A DNA stretch of 64,000 nt from WHSW01 sp963821025. Lineage in GTDB: Bacteria > Actinomycetota > Thermoleophilia > Solirubrobacterales > 70-9. The translations under genes were made by a program, and so were the position numbers. The notes below the pieces were generated by a model that was not told the origin of the DNA, did no database searches, and saw nothing but the letters and a program-made list of their open reading frames with translations. The stretch lies in contig CAWGCG010000004.1 of assembly GCA_963821025.1 (NCBI GenBank), positions 496,001 to 560,000 on the forward strand, given 5' to 3'. Each line of letters begins with the position of its first letter. The first letter of the stretch is position 1. Positions 51,211 to 59,825 of this stretch are shown here, in pieces.

Positions 51211-51239
51211 TTGCCGATATCCGCGTCCGCCGATATGCT
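51211..51239 (+). promoter_or_regulatory. promoter of the acyl-CoA dehydrogenase gene
   Basis: TTGCCG (51211-51216), 17-base spacer, TATGCT (51234-51239). Transcription would start about 51246, just before the palindromic operator. Confidence 0.5.
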
Positions 51240-51247
51240 GGCGATCG

Positions 51248-51269
51248 CGATTGACTGATCAGTCAATCG
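51248..51269. promoter_or_regulatory. palindromic operator at the acyl-CoA dehydrogenase promoter
   Basis: Perfect 22-bp palindrome whose central 16 bases equal the operator at 46838-46853 (core TTGACTGATCAGTCAA). It lies at about +2 to +23 of the predicted promoter, so a bound regulator would block elongation or promoter clearance. Confidence 0.78.
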
Positions 51270-51310
51270 GGAGCGTTTTTTTCGCTGGCGACACGGAGGT
51301 GTAGGCAGAA

Positions 51311-52633
51311 ATGGATTTCGCACTCAACCCCGAGCAGCTCGAGTTCAAGGCGCGGGCCCGGCGGTTCGCCGCCGATGTGATCCGCCCCGTCGCCGCTCGC
51401 CACGACGCCGAGGAGTCGATCCCGTACGAGGTGATGAGCGCCGCTCGCGATCATGGGTTCAGCGGCCTCGAGTACATGAAGGTGATGGGAAGCGATCCCG
51501 ACGGCATGCTCGGCGTGATCGCGGCCGAGGAGCTGCACTGGGGCTGTGCGGGGATCGCGCTCGCGATCTCGGGCTCGGGGCTGGCAGCCGCCGGGCTCGC
51601 CGCCTCCGGGACGCCCGAGCAGATCGCCCGCTGGGTGCCCGAGTGCTTCGGCGCCGGCGACGAGATCAAGCTCGGCGCCTACGCCGTCACCGAGCCGCAG
51701 GCCGGATCCGATGTCAAGAGCCTGCGGACGACGGCGAAGCGCGACGGCGACGAGTGGGTCCTCAACGGGACCAAGGTCTTCATCACCAACGGAGGGATCG
51801 CCGACGTGCACGTCGTCGTCGCCACCGTCGACCCCGAGCTCGGCCACCGCGGCCAGGCCTCCTTCGTGATCGCCAAGGACACGCCCGGGCTGCGCCAGGG
51901 AAAGAAGGAGACGAAGCTCGGCATCCGCGCCTCGCACACCGCGGAGGTCGTGCTCGAGGACTGCCGGATCCCGCTCGAGAACCTGCTCGGGGGCACGGAG
52001 AAGCTGGAGCGCAAGCTCGAACGAGCGCGAACCGGGGAGTCCTCGGGCCGGGCCTCGAACGCGCTCGCGACCTTCGAGCTGACCCGGCCGATGGTCGCCG
52101 CCTCGGCGCTTGGGATCGCCCAGGCCGCCTACGAGTGGACGCTCGCCTATCTCGGCGACGGGGCGATCGCCGCCGATCCGCTTGAGGCCGCGCTCGACCA
52201 GAGCTCGACCGCCTGCAAACCGCCGCTGCAGCGTCAGTCCAACCAGCAGGTCCTGGCCCAGGTCGCGACCGAGATCGAGGCCGCACGCCTGCTCGTCCAG
52301 CGCGCCGCCTGGATGGGTCGCAACGGGATGCCGATGACCGGCGGCCAGGGCTCGATGTCGAAGCTCAAGGCCGGGCAGGTCGCCGTCTGGGTCACGCGGA
52401 CCGTGATGGACCTCGTCGGCCCGTTCGCCTATACGCGCGAGTGCCCGCTCGAGAAGTGGTTTCGCGACGCCAAGATCTACGAACTGTTCGAGGGCACGGC
52501 CGAGATCCAGCGCCTGGTGATCTCGAGGATGCAGGTGGCGACCTACCAGGAGCGCCTGATCGAGGCCGCCGCGATCGCCGCCGAGGCGACCGAGCCCGAG
52601 CTTGGAGGCTCGGTCGCCGCGACGCCCCAATAG
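51311..52633 (+). CDS. acyl-CoA dehydrogenase
   Basis: 440 residues. FAD-binding blocks YAVTEPQAGSDVKSL and GTKVFITNGG, the C-terminal helical domain, and the catalytic-base region LFEGTAEIQRLVISR with E394. It introduces the double bond in the first step of beta-oxidation; acyl-chain range is not readable. GGAGGT ribosome site. Shares its operator with the thiolase gene 4.4 kb upstream. With the hydroxyacyl-CoA dehydrogenase this covers three of the four beta-oxidation steps; no enoyl-CoA hydratase is seen in the window. Confidence 0.92.
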   Translation: MDFALNPEQLEFKARARRFAADVIRPVAARHDAEESIPYEVMSAARDHGFSGLEYMKVMGSDPDGMLGVIAAEELHWGCAGIALAISGSGLAAAGLAASGTPEQIARWVPECFGAGDEIKLGAYAVTEPQAGSDVKSLRTTAKRDGDEWVLNGTKVFITNGGIADVHVVVATVDPELGHRGQASFVIAKDTPGLRQGKKETKLGIRASHTAEVVLEDCRIPLENLLGGTEKLERKLERARTGESSGRASNALATFELTRPMVAASALGIAQAAYEWTLAYLGDGAIAADPLEAALDQSSTACKPPLQRQSNQQVLAQVATEIEAARLLVQRAAWMGRNGMPMTGGQGSMSKLKAGQVAVWVTRTVMDLVGPFAYTRECPLEKWFRDAKIYELFEGTAEIQRLVISRMQVATYQERLIEAAAIAAEATEPELGGSVAATPQ

Positions 52634-52669
52634 CGGTCACCCTCACACTTCTTCGTCTTTGACCTCGCG

Positions 52670-52686
52670 GCCGGCTGAAAACCGGC
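52670..52686 (+). terminator. weak hairpin after the acyl-CoA dehydrogenase gene
   Basis: GCCGG/CCGGC stem with loop CTGAAAA followed by TT, ahead of the riboswitch-like leader. Confidence 0.3.
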
Positions 52687-52744
52687 TTGCACGCTGATCT
52701 CAATCGAGGCCCCTGCCAGCCGGCGATCGGCATCCTGATTGCTA

Positions 52745-52895
52745 GCCTGCGCGAGCATCGCCGAGTCGGCCGGGGCACCGAGCCCCGGCTGAGCGGGGGA
52801 ACCAACCCTCACTCGTTTCGGGGCGAATGGCCTGGATCGCCAGATCCGCGAACGCCTAGCGCGAAAGCGCGAGCCCGTCAGCTAACTCCGCAGGC
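52745..52895 (+). ncRNA. c-di-AMP riboswitch-like leader (ydaO/yuaA type) of the M23 peptidase gene
   Basis: Contains GAGCGGGGGAACCAACC, GGGGCGAATGG and the hallmark 3' block GCCCGTCAGCTAACTCCGC, in the ydaO order. P1 is GCCTGC (52745-52750) with GCAGGC (52890-52895). The start codon follows only 8 bases later, and the presumed ribosome site GGCGAG (52893-52898) overlaps the P1 3' strand, so ligand-stabilised P1 should hide it. In actinobacteria this class is known ahead of wall hydrolases. Confidence 0.85.
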
Positions 52896-52903
52896 GAGAA
52901 CAG

Positions 52904-54064
52904 ATGAGCAGCGGCGACAACCGAATTTCCCGACTCCCGACCCTGGCAGCGCTTGCCTGCGCGCTTGCGCTCGCGATCCTGCTCGGCGCAGCGGGCGGCG
53001 CCGGCGGTCAGGACCTGCAGAGCGAGCTCGACTCCAAGCAGGCGCAGCTGGACCAGGAAAAGAGCAAGCAGGAAGTGCTCTCGAGTGAGCTCGACGACTA
53101 CTCCGACCGCGTCGACCAGCTCTCCGGCGAGGTCGCGACCCTGCGCAACCGCGAGGCGATCGTGCAGGCCGAGCTCGACAGGGTCAAGGCCGAGCTTCGC
53201 CGCGAGCGTGAGCGCCTCGAGCTGCTTCGCCACCAGCTCCGCCGCTCGCTCAATGAGCTGCGCGAGCGCCTGGTCGACATCTACCGCTCCGATCGTCCCG
53301 ACGTGCTCACGGTGATGCTCGAGGCCGACGGCTTCGACGATCTCGTCTCGCGCTACGAGTACCTGCAGCGGATCGAGGAGCAGGACGCCTCGATCGTCGG
53401 CCGCGTCCGCGGACTGCGCAACACCTCGCGCAACACGGTCGCCCGGATCGAGGCGGCCCGCGACGAGATCGCCGCGAAGAAGGCCGAGCTCGTCCGCACC
53501 CGCGAGCAGCTCGAGGCGCGCGAGGCCGAGCTGGCGGCGGTCCGCGACCAAAAGGCCGCGGCGCTCGACGACGTGCACTCGAGCATCGAGAAGCTCGAGG
53601 GCGACATCGGCGACATCCAGGGCCAGATCCAGGCGCAGATCCAGGCCGCCTCGTCGACCCCGACGACCCCGCTGCCGGCGGGGCCGATCCAGGGCGGCAG
53701 CTCGGGCTTCATCTGGCCCGTCAACGGAACCCTCTCCTCGCCGTTCGGGTGGCGCTGGGGGCGTATGCACGAGGGCATCGACATCGCGGTCCCGGCCGGG
53801 ACCCCGATCCGCGCCGCCAAGGCCGGGAGGGTGATCCTTGCCGCCCCGACCAGCGGCTACGGCAACTACACCTGCATCGACCACGGCGGCGGGCTCTCCT
53901 CCTGCTATGCCCACCAATCGAGCTACGCCACCAGCGTCGGGGCGGACGTCGGCCAGGGCGACGTGATCGGCTATGTCGGCTGCACCGGCAGCTGCTTCGG
54001 CGACCACCTGCACTTCGAGATCCGGGTCAACGGCGCCGCGGTCGACCCGCTCGGCTACCTGTAG
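52904..54064 (+). CDS. secreted coiled-coil M23 (LytM) peptidoglycan endopeptidase
   Basis: 386 residues. Signal peptide to about residue 35, a long coiled coil (about 38-245, rich in Glu, Arg and Gln), a short Pro/Thr/Gly linker, then an M23 domain. Zinc ligands H289 and D293 (HEGID) and H370 with H368 in GDHLHFE are intact, so unlike EnvC-type proteins it should be catalytic. It would cut peptide crosslinks at division or growth sites. Expression is probably gated by the c-di-AMP-type leader directly upstream. Confidence 0.92.
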   Translation: MSSGDNRISRLPTLAALACALALAILLGAAGGAGGQDLQSELDSKQAQLDQEKSKQEVLSSELDDYSDRVDQLSGEVATLRNREAIVQAELDRVKAELRRERERLELLRHQLRRSLNELRERLVDIYRSDRPDVLTVMLEADGFDDLVSRYEYLQRIEEQDASIVGRVRGLRNTSRNTVARIEAARDEIAAKKAELVRTREQLEAREAELAAVRDQKAAALDDVHSSIEKLEGDIGDIQGQIQAQIQAASSTPTTPLPAGPIQGGSSGFIWPVNGTLSSPFGWRWGRMHEGIDIAVPAGTPIRAAKAGRVILAAPTSGYGNYTCIDHGGGLSSCYAHQSSYATSVGADVGQGDVIGYVGCTGSCFGDHLHFEIRVNGAAVDPLGYL

Positions 54065-54161
54065 GCCTCACAGCCGCCGATCGCCCGTCCGGTAGGCTGA
54101 TCGAGATCGGAGGCATGCCCGAGCGATATTTGGGTATGCAGGAGTATCTAGGAATGAGCCG

Positions 54162-54959
54162 ATGAGCACGGTCATTGAGCGACATCCGACGGCGCGACGG
54201 CGTTTCGACCTGCGCAGCTACCTCGCGGGCGGCACCGCGACGACGGCGCTGATCGCCGGTGCGATCGTGTTGTTCGCCTCGCTGGCCGCGTACGTCGCCT
54301 TCAACGGGCTGCCGGTGGGCGGCGGCGACGCCGACAGCGACACGCTGGTGATCGGGGCCAAATCTCCCGAGACGGCAAGCGCCCGGACCGCGGACAGCGG
54401 CCGCAGTGCCCGCGGCCGCGGCGAGCCGGGCCGATCGCGAGCGACTTCGCCCGGCGCCCGGGACGCGAGAACTCACGCCAACGGCACCCGCGGTGAAGGT
54501 GGCGCCGTGGACTCTGCCGCCGGTGGCGGCACCGCCCCTGCGTCAGCGAGCGGGGCGCCGACCGACACCGCAGCCGCGCCGCCGCAGGCCGCGGCACCCG
54601 CGAAGGACACGGGCGGCTCGACCAGCGGCTCGGGCGGAGGGCTCGGAGGCGCGGTCGACAACGTCGAGCAGACCACGGACCAGGTCGCAGATCTCCCGCT
54701 CGGCGAGGTCACCGACAACGTCACCGCCCCGGTCGACGACGCGGTCGGCGGGGCGCTCAACGGAGTCGGCGGGGCGGTCGGCAACCCGCAGCTCGGTGAT
54801 CAGGTCAACGACACGGTCGACGATGCGGTCGGAGGTGCCACCGGCGCCGTCGACGGTGCCGTCGGAGCCGTCGACGGTGCTACGGGAGGAGCCGTCGGTG
54901 GCGCCACCGGAGCCGTCGGTGGGGCCACGGGTGGCCTGGTTGGCGGCAGCGGTCCCTAA
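54162..54959 (+). CDS. single-pass membrane protein with Gly/Ala/Val repeats
   Basis: 265 residues. A basic cytosolic N-terminus (ARRRFDLRSY), one membrane helix at about 25-50, a Ser/Arg/Gly-rich region, then a C-terminal half of repeating short units such as GGATGAV and VDGAVGAVDG. No catalytic domain recognised. The repeats (about 54840-54950) are also repetitive at DNA level. It may be a wall-spanning or adhesive stalk. It lies 97 bases after the M23 gene and its end overlaps the convergent hydrolase gene by 4 bases. Confidence 0.7.
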   Translation: MSTVIERHPTARRRFDLRSYLAGGTATTALIAGAIVLFASLAAYVAFNGLPVGGGDADSDTLVIGAKSPETASARTADSGRSARGRGEPGRSRATSPGARDARTHANGTRGEGGAVDSAAGGGTAPASASGAPTDTAAAPPQAAAPAKDTGGSTSGSGGGLGGAVDNVEQTTDQVADLPLGEVTDNVTAPVDDAVGGALNGVGGAVGNPQLGDQVNDTVDDAVGGATGAVDGAVGAVDGATGGAVGGATGAVGGATGGLVGGSGP

Positions 54960-55684
54960 CGCCTGAGCGCCCGCTCGGTCCAGCGCAGCGCCACACCCTG
55001 GAGCTCGGCGTCGTGCTGGGCCGATCTGTGGTGTCCGCCGGGCAGCAGGATCAGCTTGCGCGGCTCGAGCGCGTGCCGATAGAGCTCGGCCGACCAGTCG
55101 CTCGCGATCCGCTCGTCCCCCTCGGCATGGATCAGCAACAGCGGCTTGCCGGCGAGCCGTTCGACCGCTTCGCGCAGGTCGTGCTCGCCTAGCCAGGCCT
55201 CGAGGGCCCTGCGGGCGGGCGGTGAGGCACGCATCTGGAGCTCGCCGGCGCGGAGGCCGCGAAGCATTTGCTCCTCGCGGGCCGGGCAGATCGCGATCAC
55301 GGCGGCGATCTCCGGTGAGCGGGCGGCGGCATGGATGGCCAGCAGGCCACCCATGCTCGAGCCGCGCGCGCACACCTGCTCGGAGTCGATCTGGTCGCGG
55401 GCGGCCAGGAATCGCGCCATCCGAGCGACGTCGCCGAGAGCCGCCGGCGTCATCTCATCGGCCGACTCTCCGTGACCGCGCTGGTCATATGAAACGGCCG
55501 CCCAGCCCGCGGCCGCGCAGGCACGACCGAAGTCGGCATGGCTTTCCTTGCTCGACCCCGCACCGTGGACGATCACCATCGCCGGCCACGGCGGCGCCGA
55601 GGCGGGCAGCCACAACCAGAAGGGGCGGCCGTCGTGCACGCCTCGTTCGGTCGGCGGTTGGGGCGCAGGGAGGCTGCGGGGCAC
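54956..55684 (-). CDS. alpha/beta hydrolase (dienelactone/acyl-peptidase-like)
   Basis: About 242 residues. VIVHGAGSSKES (oxyanion), ARGSSMGGLLAIH (nucleophile Ser), HAEGDERI (Asp) and LPGGHHRS (His) give a full triad. The GTG at 55684 is preceded at 7 bases by CATTAT, a -10-like box overlapping the lysA promoter region; starts at 55729 or about 55639 are also possible. No partner genes. Substrate unknown. Confidence 0.8.
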   Translation of the reverse strand: MPRSLPAPQPPTERGVHDGRPFWLWLPASAPPWPAMVIVHGAGSSKESHADFGRACAAAGWAAVSYDQRGHGESADEMTPAALGDVARMARFLAARDQIDSEQVCARGSSMGGLLAIHAAARSPEIAAVIAICPAREEQMLRGLRAGELQMRASPPARRALEAWLGEHDLREAVERLAGKPLLLIHAEGDERIASDWSAELYRHALEPRKLILLPGGHHRSAQHDAELQGVALRWTERALRR

Positions 55685-55706
55685 GGTCGGGATAATGACC
55701 GGCCCC

Positions 55707-57014
55707 ATGGGGACGACGACGCAGACCAACCCGGTTCAGGGCTCAGCCGTCTATCCGCTCGGCAGCCGCGTCAACGAACGCGGCCGGCTCGAGGTCGGCG
55801 GCTGTGACGTGGTCGAGGTCGCGCACGAGTTCGGGACGCCGGCCTACATCTACGCCGAAGACGACATCCGCTCCCGCGCTCGCGCCTACGTCGACGCGCT
55901 TGCCGCTCGCGCCGACGACTACGAGGTCGTCTACGCGAGCAAGGCGGCCCCGATCACGGCCATCTACCGAGTGCTCTGCGAGCAGGGGCTCTCGGTCGAC
56001 GTCGCCTCCGCCGGCGAGCTGCAGATGGCCTCGCTGGCTGGATTCGAGCCGGCGCGGATCCATGTTCACGGCAACAACAAGAGCCAGGAGGAGCTGCGCG
56101 CCGCGGTCGAGGCAGGGGTGGGCCAGGTGATCTGCGACTCGCTGATCGAGATCGATCGACTCGATGCCATCTGCGCCGAGCTCGGACGGGTCCAGCGGGT
56201 CCTGATCCGGGTGACCCCCGGGGTCGACGCCCAGACCCACTCCTTCGTGCGAACCGGCCAGCTCGACTCGAAGTTCGGCCTCGGGCTCACCGGCGGGCTC
56301 GCCGCCCGCGGGGTCGCGGCTGCACTTGCCGCCCCGGGGCTCGAGCTCGTCGGTCTGCACGCCCACATCGGCTCGCAGATCCTCGAGCTCGACCCCTACG
56401 TGCGAGCGATCGAGGCGCTGGCCGAGCTCGCCGACCCCTCCTGGTGTCGGGTGCTGAACCTCGGTGGGGGTCTCGGGATCGCCTACACGGCCGCCGACGA
56501 GCCGCCTTCGATCGAGTCCTACGTCGAGCTCAAGACGACCGCGGTCAAGCGGCTCTTCGACCCGGTCCCGCGGATCTGCATCGAGCCCGGCCGGTCGCTG
56601 GTCGGCAACGCCGGGATCACCGCCTACCGCGTCGGCACGGTCAAGGAGCTGCCCGGGATCCGGACCTATGTCGCCGTCGACGGAGGGATGTCGGACAACG
56701 TTCGCCCGATGCTGTACGGCTCGCGTTACGAGGCGATCGTCGCCGACCGCGCCGCCGAGCCGGCGCGGACCACGGTGACGGTCGCCGGCATGCATTGCGA
56801 GTCGGCCGACATGCTGATCCGCGATGCCTTGCTCGCCGACCCGAAGCCCGGTGACGTGCTGGTGACCCCGGCAACCGGCGCCTACGGCCACGCGATGGCC
56901 AGCAACTACAACGCCGCCCTGCGCCCGCCGGTGATCTTCTGCCGTGACGGCGATGCGCGGGTGGTCGTGCGGCGCGAAACGGTGGCGGATCTGGTCGGAC
57001 GGGATCTCGAATGA
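55707..57014 (+). CDS. lysA: diaminopimelate decarboxylase
   Basis: 435 residues from the ATG at 55707 (an in-frame ATG at 55695 is an alternative). Alanine-racemase-like barrel with PLP Lys K79 in VYASKAAPI, glycine loop LGGGLGIAYT, EPGRSLVGNAG, GGMSDNVRPMLYGSRYEA, and Cys C of MHCESADML at the dimer active site. It makes L-lysine from meso-diaminopimelate, the last lysine step. GATAAT at 55691-55696 could be its -10. It overlaps hom by 4 bases (ATGA). Confidence 0.93.
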   Translation: MGTTTQTNPVQGSAVYPLGSRVNERGRLEVGGCDVVEVAHEFGTPAYIYAEDDIRSRARAYVDALAARADDYEVVYASKAAPITAIYRVLCEQGLSVDVASAGELQMASLAGFEPARIHVHGNNKSQEELRAAVEAGVGQVICDSLIEIDRLDAICAELGRVQRVLIRVTPGVDAQTHSFVRTGQLDSKFGLGLTGGLAARGVAAALAAPGLELVGLHAHIGSQILELDPYVRAIEALAELADPSWCRVLNLGGGLGIAYTAADEPPSIESYVELKTTAVKRLFDPVPRICIEPGRSLVGNAGITAYRVGTVKELPGIRTYVAVDGGMSDNVRPMLYGSRYEAIVADRAAEPARTTVTVAGMHCESADMLIRDALLADPKPGDVLVTPATGAYGHAMASNYNAALRPPVIFCRDGDARVVVRRETVADLVGRDLE

Positions 57015-58246
57015 GCAGCCGGATGACCGACCAGGCCCGCATTGGGATCCTCGGCAAGGGCACCGTCGGCGGCGCCTTCGCCGAGCTGGTCGGTCGGCGC
57101 GCCGATGAGGTCGCGGCGATCTCGGGGCGGCGGCTCGAGGTGGTCGGCGTGCTCGGTCGAACCCAGGGCGATTTCGATCGGATCCTCGAAGCCAGCGAGA
57201 TCGTGGTCGAGCTGATCGGCGGCACCGACCCCGCCCGCGAGTACGTGCTCAGCGCTCTGCGCTCGGGCCGCCACGTGGTCACCGCCAACAAGCAACTGGT
57301 CGCTCAGCACGGCGAGGAGCTGTTCGAGGCGGCGCGCGCGAGCGGGGTCCAGCTTCGGTTCGAGGCGGCGGTCGCCGGGGTCGTCCCGGTGATCAGGGTG
57401 ATTCAGGAGAGCCTCGCGGCGACCGAGATCACCCGGGTGGTCGGAATCGTCAACGGGACCACCAACTTCATCCTCAGCGAGATGGCGGCGACCGGTGCCT
57501 CCTATGGCGAGACGCTCGCTCGCGCCCAGGAGCTCGGCTATGCCGAGGCGGACCCCAGCGACGACGTGGGTGGTGCCGACGCCGCGGCGAAGATGGCGAT
57601 CCTCGCCCGGCTGGCCTTTCACAGCCCGTTCGAGCTCGCCGACGTCACCTACGAGGGGATCTCCGAGATCCAGCCCGACGATCTCGCCTATGCGAAGGAG
57701 CTGGGGCTGTCGCTGAAGCTGCTCGGCGTCGCCGAGCTGCGCGACGGCGGGGTCAGCGTCCGCGTCTTTCCCTGCTTTCTTCACCGTGGCCACCCGCTGG
57801 CGCCGGTCGAAGGACCGTTCAACGCGGTCACGGTCGAGGCGCCGACGATCAACGAGATCACGATGTCGGGCCCGGGGGCCGGCGGGATCGAGACCGCGAC
57901 CGCGGTCCTCGGCGACGTCGTCTCGATCCTCGCCGGTGAGGCTCCGGTGCACGAGGTACGCCGGGAGCTGGCGGCGGTCACCGACGTCTCCTCATCCTTC
58001 TACCTCCACCTCGAGGTCGCCGACCGACCGGGGGTGCTCGCCCGGATCGCCGACGTGCTCGGCCGCAACGGGATCTCGGTGCAGAGCGTCGTCCAGCGCG
58101 GGCTCGGCGACGACGCGCGGCTGGTGATGGTCCTGCACGAGGCCCCCGAGCGCGACTTCTACGCCGCCCTCACCGAGATCGGCCGGCTCGAGTTCCTGCG
58201 CGGCGCCCCGCGAGCGATCCGGGTGATCGAGGAGCAGTTCGTCTGA
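57011..58246 (+). CDS. hom: homoserine dehydrogenase
   Basis: 411 residues. NAD(P) loop ILGKGTVGG, the central catalytic block with GIVNGTTNFILSEM, and DPSDDVGGADAAAKMAILA. A C-terminal ACT domain (about 335-411, FYLHLEVADRPGVLARIADVL) points to threonine feedback control. It reduces aspartate semialdehyde to homoserine, the branch to threonine and methionine. Translationally coupled to lysA. Confidence 0.93.
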   Translation: MSSRMTDQARIGILGKGTVGGAFAELVGRRADEVAAISGRRLEVVGVLGRTQGDFDRILEASEIVVELIGGTDPAREYVLSALRSGRHVVTANKQLVAQHGEELFEAARASGVQLRFEAAVAGVVPVIRVIQESLAATEITRVVGIVNGTTNFILSEMAATGASYGETLARAQELGYAEADPSDDVGGADAAAKMAILARLAFHSPFELADVTYEGISEIQPDDLAYAKELGLSLKLLGVAELRDGGVSVRVFPCFLHRGHPLAPVEGPFNAVTVEAPTINEITMSGPGAGGIETATAVLGDVVSILAGEAPVHEVRRELAAVTDVSSSFYLHLEVADRPGVLARIADVLGRNGISVQSVVQRGLGDDARLVMVLHEAPERDFYAALTEIGRLEFLRGAPRAIRVIEEQFV

Positions 58247-58701
58247 GCGCCTCGATCAGGGCGGCTGCGGCAGACGATGCCGACGCGATCGCGGCTCTGG
58301 TCGAGCGGGCCTTCGCCCACTACGTGTCTCGCATCGGCCTCCGGCCCGCACCGATGGACGCCGACTACGCGACGCTGATCGACCGTGAGCACGTCTACGT
58401 CACCGGGGAACCGCCGGCGGGTATCGTCGTGCTGCGGATCGAGACCGATCACGCCTTCCTCGACGTGATCGCGATCGAGCCCCGGCTTCAGGGCACAGGC
58501 CTTGGTCGCGAGCTGATGGAGTTCGCCGAGGCACGGACGCGCGAGCTCGGGCGCCCCGAGCTGCGGCTGCTCACGCACGAGCTGATGACCGAGAACCTCT
58601 CCCTGTACGCCCATCTCGGCTACAGCGAGTACGACCGTCGCGGCGAGCACGGCTTCAACCGCGTCTTCCTGAGCAAGCGCCTGCGCTCGAGCGACGAGTG
58701 A
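58243..58701 (+). CDS. GNAT-family N-acetyltransferase, non-canonical start
   Basis: About 152 residues if read from the CTG at 58243 that overlaps the hom stop (CTGA). The N-terminal strand and helix SIRAAAADDADAIAALVERAF are family-typical and are lost if the first GTG (58324) is used. No ATG or GTG exists between the hom frame and 58324. The acetyl-CoA loop is LQGTGLGREL, with AHLGYSEY at the end. It sits where a homoserine kinase gene is often found, but has no kinase features. Substrate unknown. Confidence 0.72.
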   Translation: MSASIRAAAADDADAIAALVERAFAHYVSRIGLRPAPMDADYATLIDREHVYVTGEPPAGIVVLRIETDHAFLDVIAIEPRLQGTGLGRELMEFAEARTRELGRPELRLLTHELMTENLSLYAHLGYSEYDRRGEHGFNRVFLSKRLRSSDE

Positions 58702-58712
58702 CGAGTGACCAC

Positions 58713-58718
58713 TAGGGT
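58713..58718 (+). promoter_or_regulatory. leaderless-type -10 box of thrC
   Basis: TAGGGT, 9 bases ahead of the TTG start, with no ribosome site. Confidence 0.5.
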
Positions 58719-58727
58719 CTTCGCACC

Positions 58728-59762
58728 TTGCCCGAGCCCCTGATCAACCGCTACCGCGACCGCCTCCCCCTCGATCCCGGCGACCCGGTCGTCACCCTCT
58801 GCGAGGGCTCGACGCCGCTGGTCGAGGCGCCGACGATCTCCGAGCAGATCGGGGCTCGGGTGCTGCTCAAGCTCGAGGGGGCGAACCCCACGGGCAGCTT
58901 CAAAGACCGGGGGATGACGGTCGCGGTCTCGCGCGCCAAGGGGGCGGGGGCCGAGGCGGTGATCTGCGCCTCGACCGGGAACACCGCGGCGAGCGCCGCC
59001 GCCTATGCCGCGCGTGCCGGGATTCGCGGCGCGGTGATCGTGCCCGAGGGCAAGATCGCGATCGGCAAGCTCGCACAGGCGCTCATGCACGGCGCCCGCG
59101 TGATCGCCCTGCGCGGCAACTTCGACCAGGCGCTCGAGATCGTCCGGGCGCTCGCCGCCCGCCACCCGGTCGAGCTCGTCAACTCGATCAACCCCTACCG
59201 GATCGAGGGCCAGAAGACAGCTGCCTTCGAGGTCGTCGAGGAGCTCGGTGAGGCGCCCGACGCGCTCGCGATCCCGGTCGGCAACGCCGGCAACGTCACC
59301 GCCTGGTGGCGCGGCTTCTCCGAGCTCGCGGCAGCGCCGCTGCTCTACGGCTTTCAGGCCGAGGGCGCGGCGCCGCTGGTCACCGGCGTCCCGGTGGCCG
59401 AGCCGGAGACGGTCGCCTCGGCGATCCGGATCGGCAACCCGGCGCGCTGGGAGGAGGCGATGGCGGCGTTCACCTCCTCGCGGGGGCGGGTCGAGGCGGT
59501 CTCGGACGAGCAGATCCTCGACGCCTACCGGCTGCTGGCGTCGCGCGAGGGCGTCTTTTGCGAGCCGGCCTCGGCGGCGTCGGTGGCGGGCCTGCTGGTC
59601 CACGGTCTGACCGTGCCCGAGGGCGAGCCGGCGCCGGAGACAGTCGTCTGCGTGCTCACCGGACACGGGCTCAAGGACCCGGATACGGCGCTCGGCAAGG
59701 CCCCCGCGGTGGTCGGCTGTGAGGCCGAGCTCGCCGCGGTCGAGCGCGTCGTCTTCAACTGA
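58728..59762 (+). CDS. thrC: threonine synthase
   Basis: 344 residues, the short threonine synthase form. PLP Lys K59 in GSFKDRGM, STGNTAASAAAYAARAG, the phosphate loop VGNAGNVTAWWRG and a late EPASAASVAGLL are the defining blocks. It makes threonine from O-phosphohomoserine. TTG start. It follows lysA, hom and the GNAT gene, 26 bases after the latter, but a nearby TAGGGT suggests it also has its own promoter. Confidence 0.92.
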   Translation: MPEPLINRYRDRLPLDPGDPVVTLCEGSTPLVEAPTISEQIGARVLLKLEGANPTGSFKDRGMTVAVSRAKGAGAEAVICASTGNTAASAAAYAARAGIRGAVIVPEGKIAIGKLAQALMHGARVIALRGNFDQALEIVRALAARHPVELVNSINPYRIEGQKTAAFEVVEELGEAPDALAIPVGNAGNVTAWWRGFSELAAAPLLYGFQAEGAAPLVTGVPVAEPETVASAIRIGNPARWEEAMAAFTSSRGRVEAVSDEQILDAYRLLASREGVFCEPASAASVAGLLVHGLTVPEGEPAPETVVCVLTGHGLKDPDTALGKAPAVVGCEAELAAVERVVFN

Positions 59763-59825
59763 GCCTGGTCGAGTTCGGCACCAAGCGCGCGCACCGCGCG
59801 CCATCACAGGCGCGATCCTCGGCGG

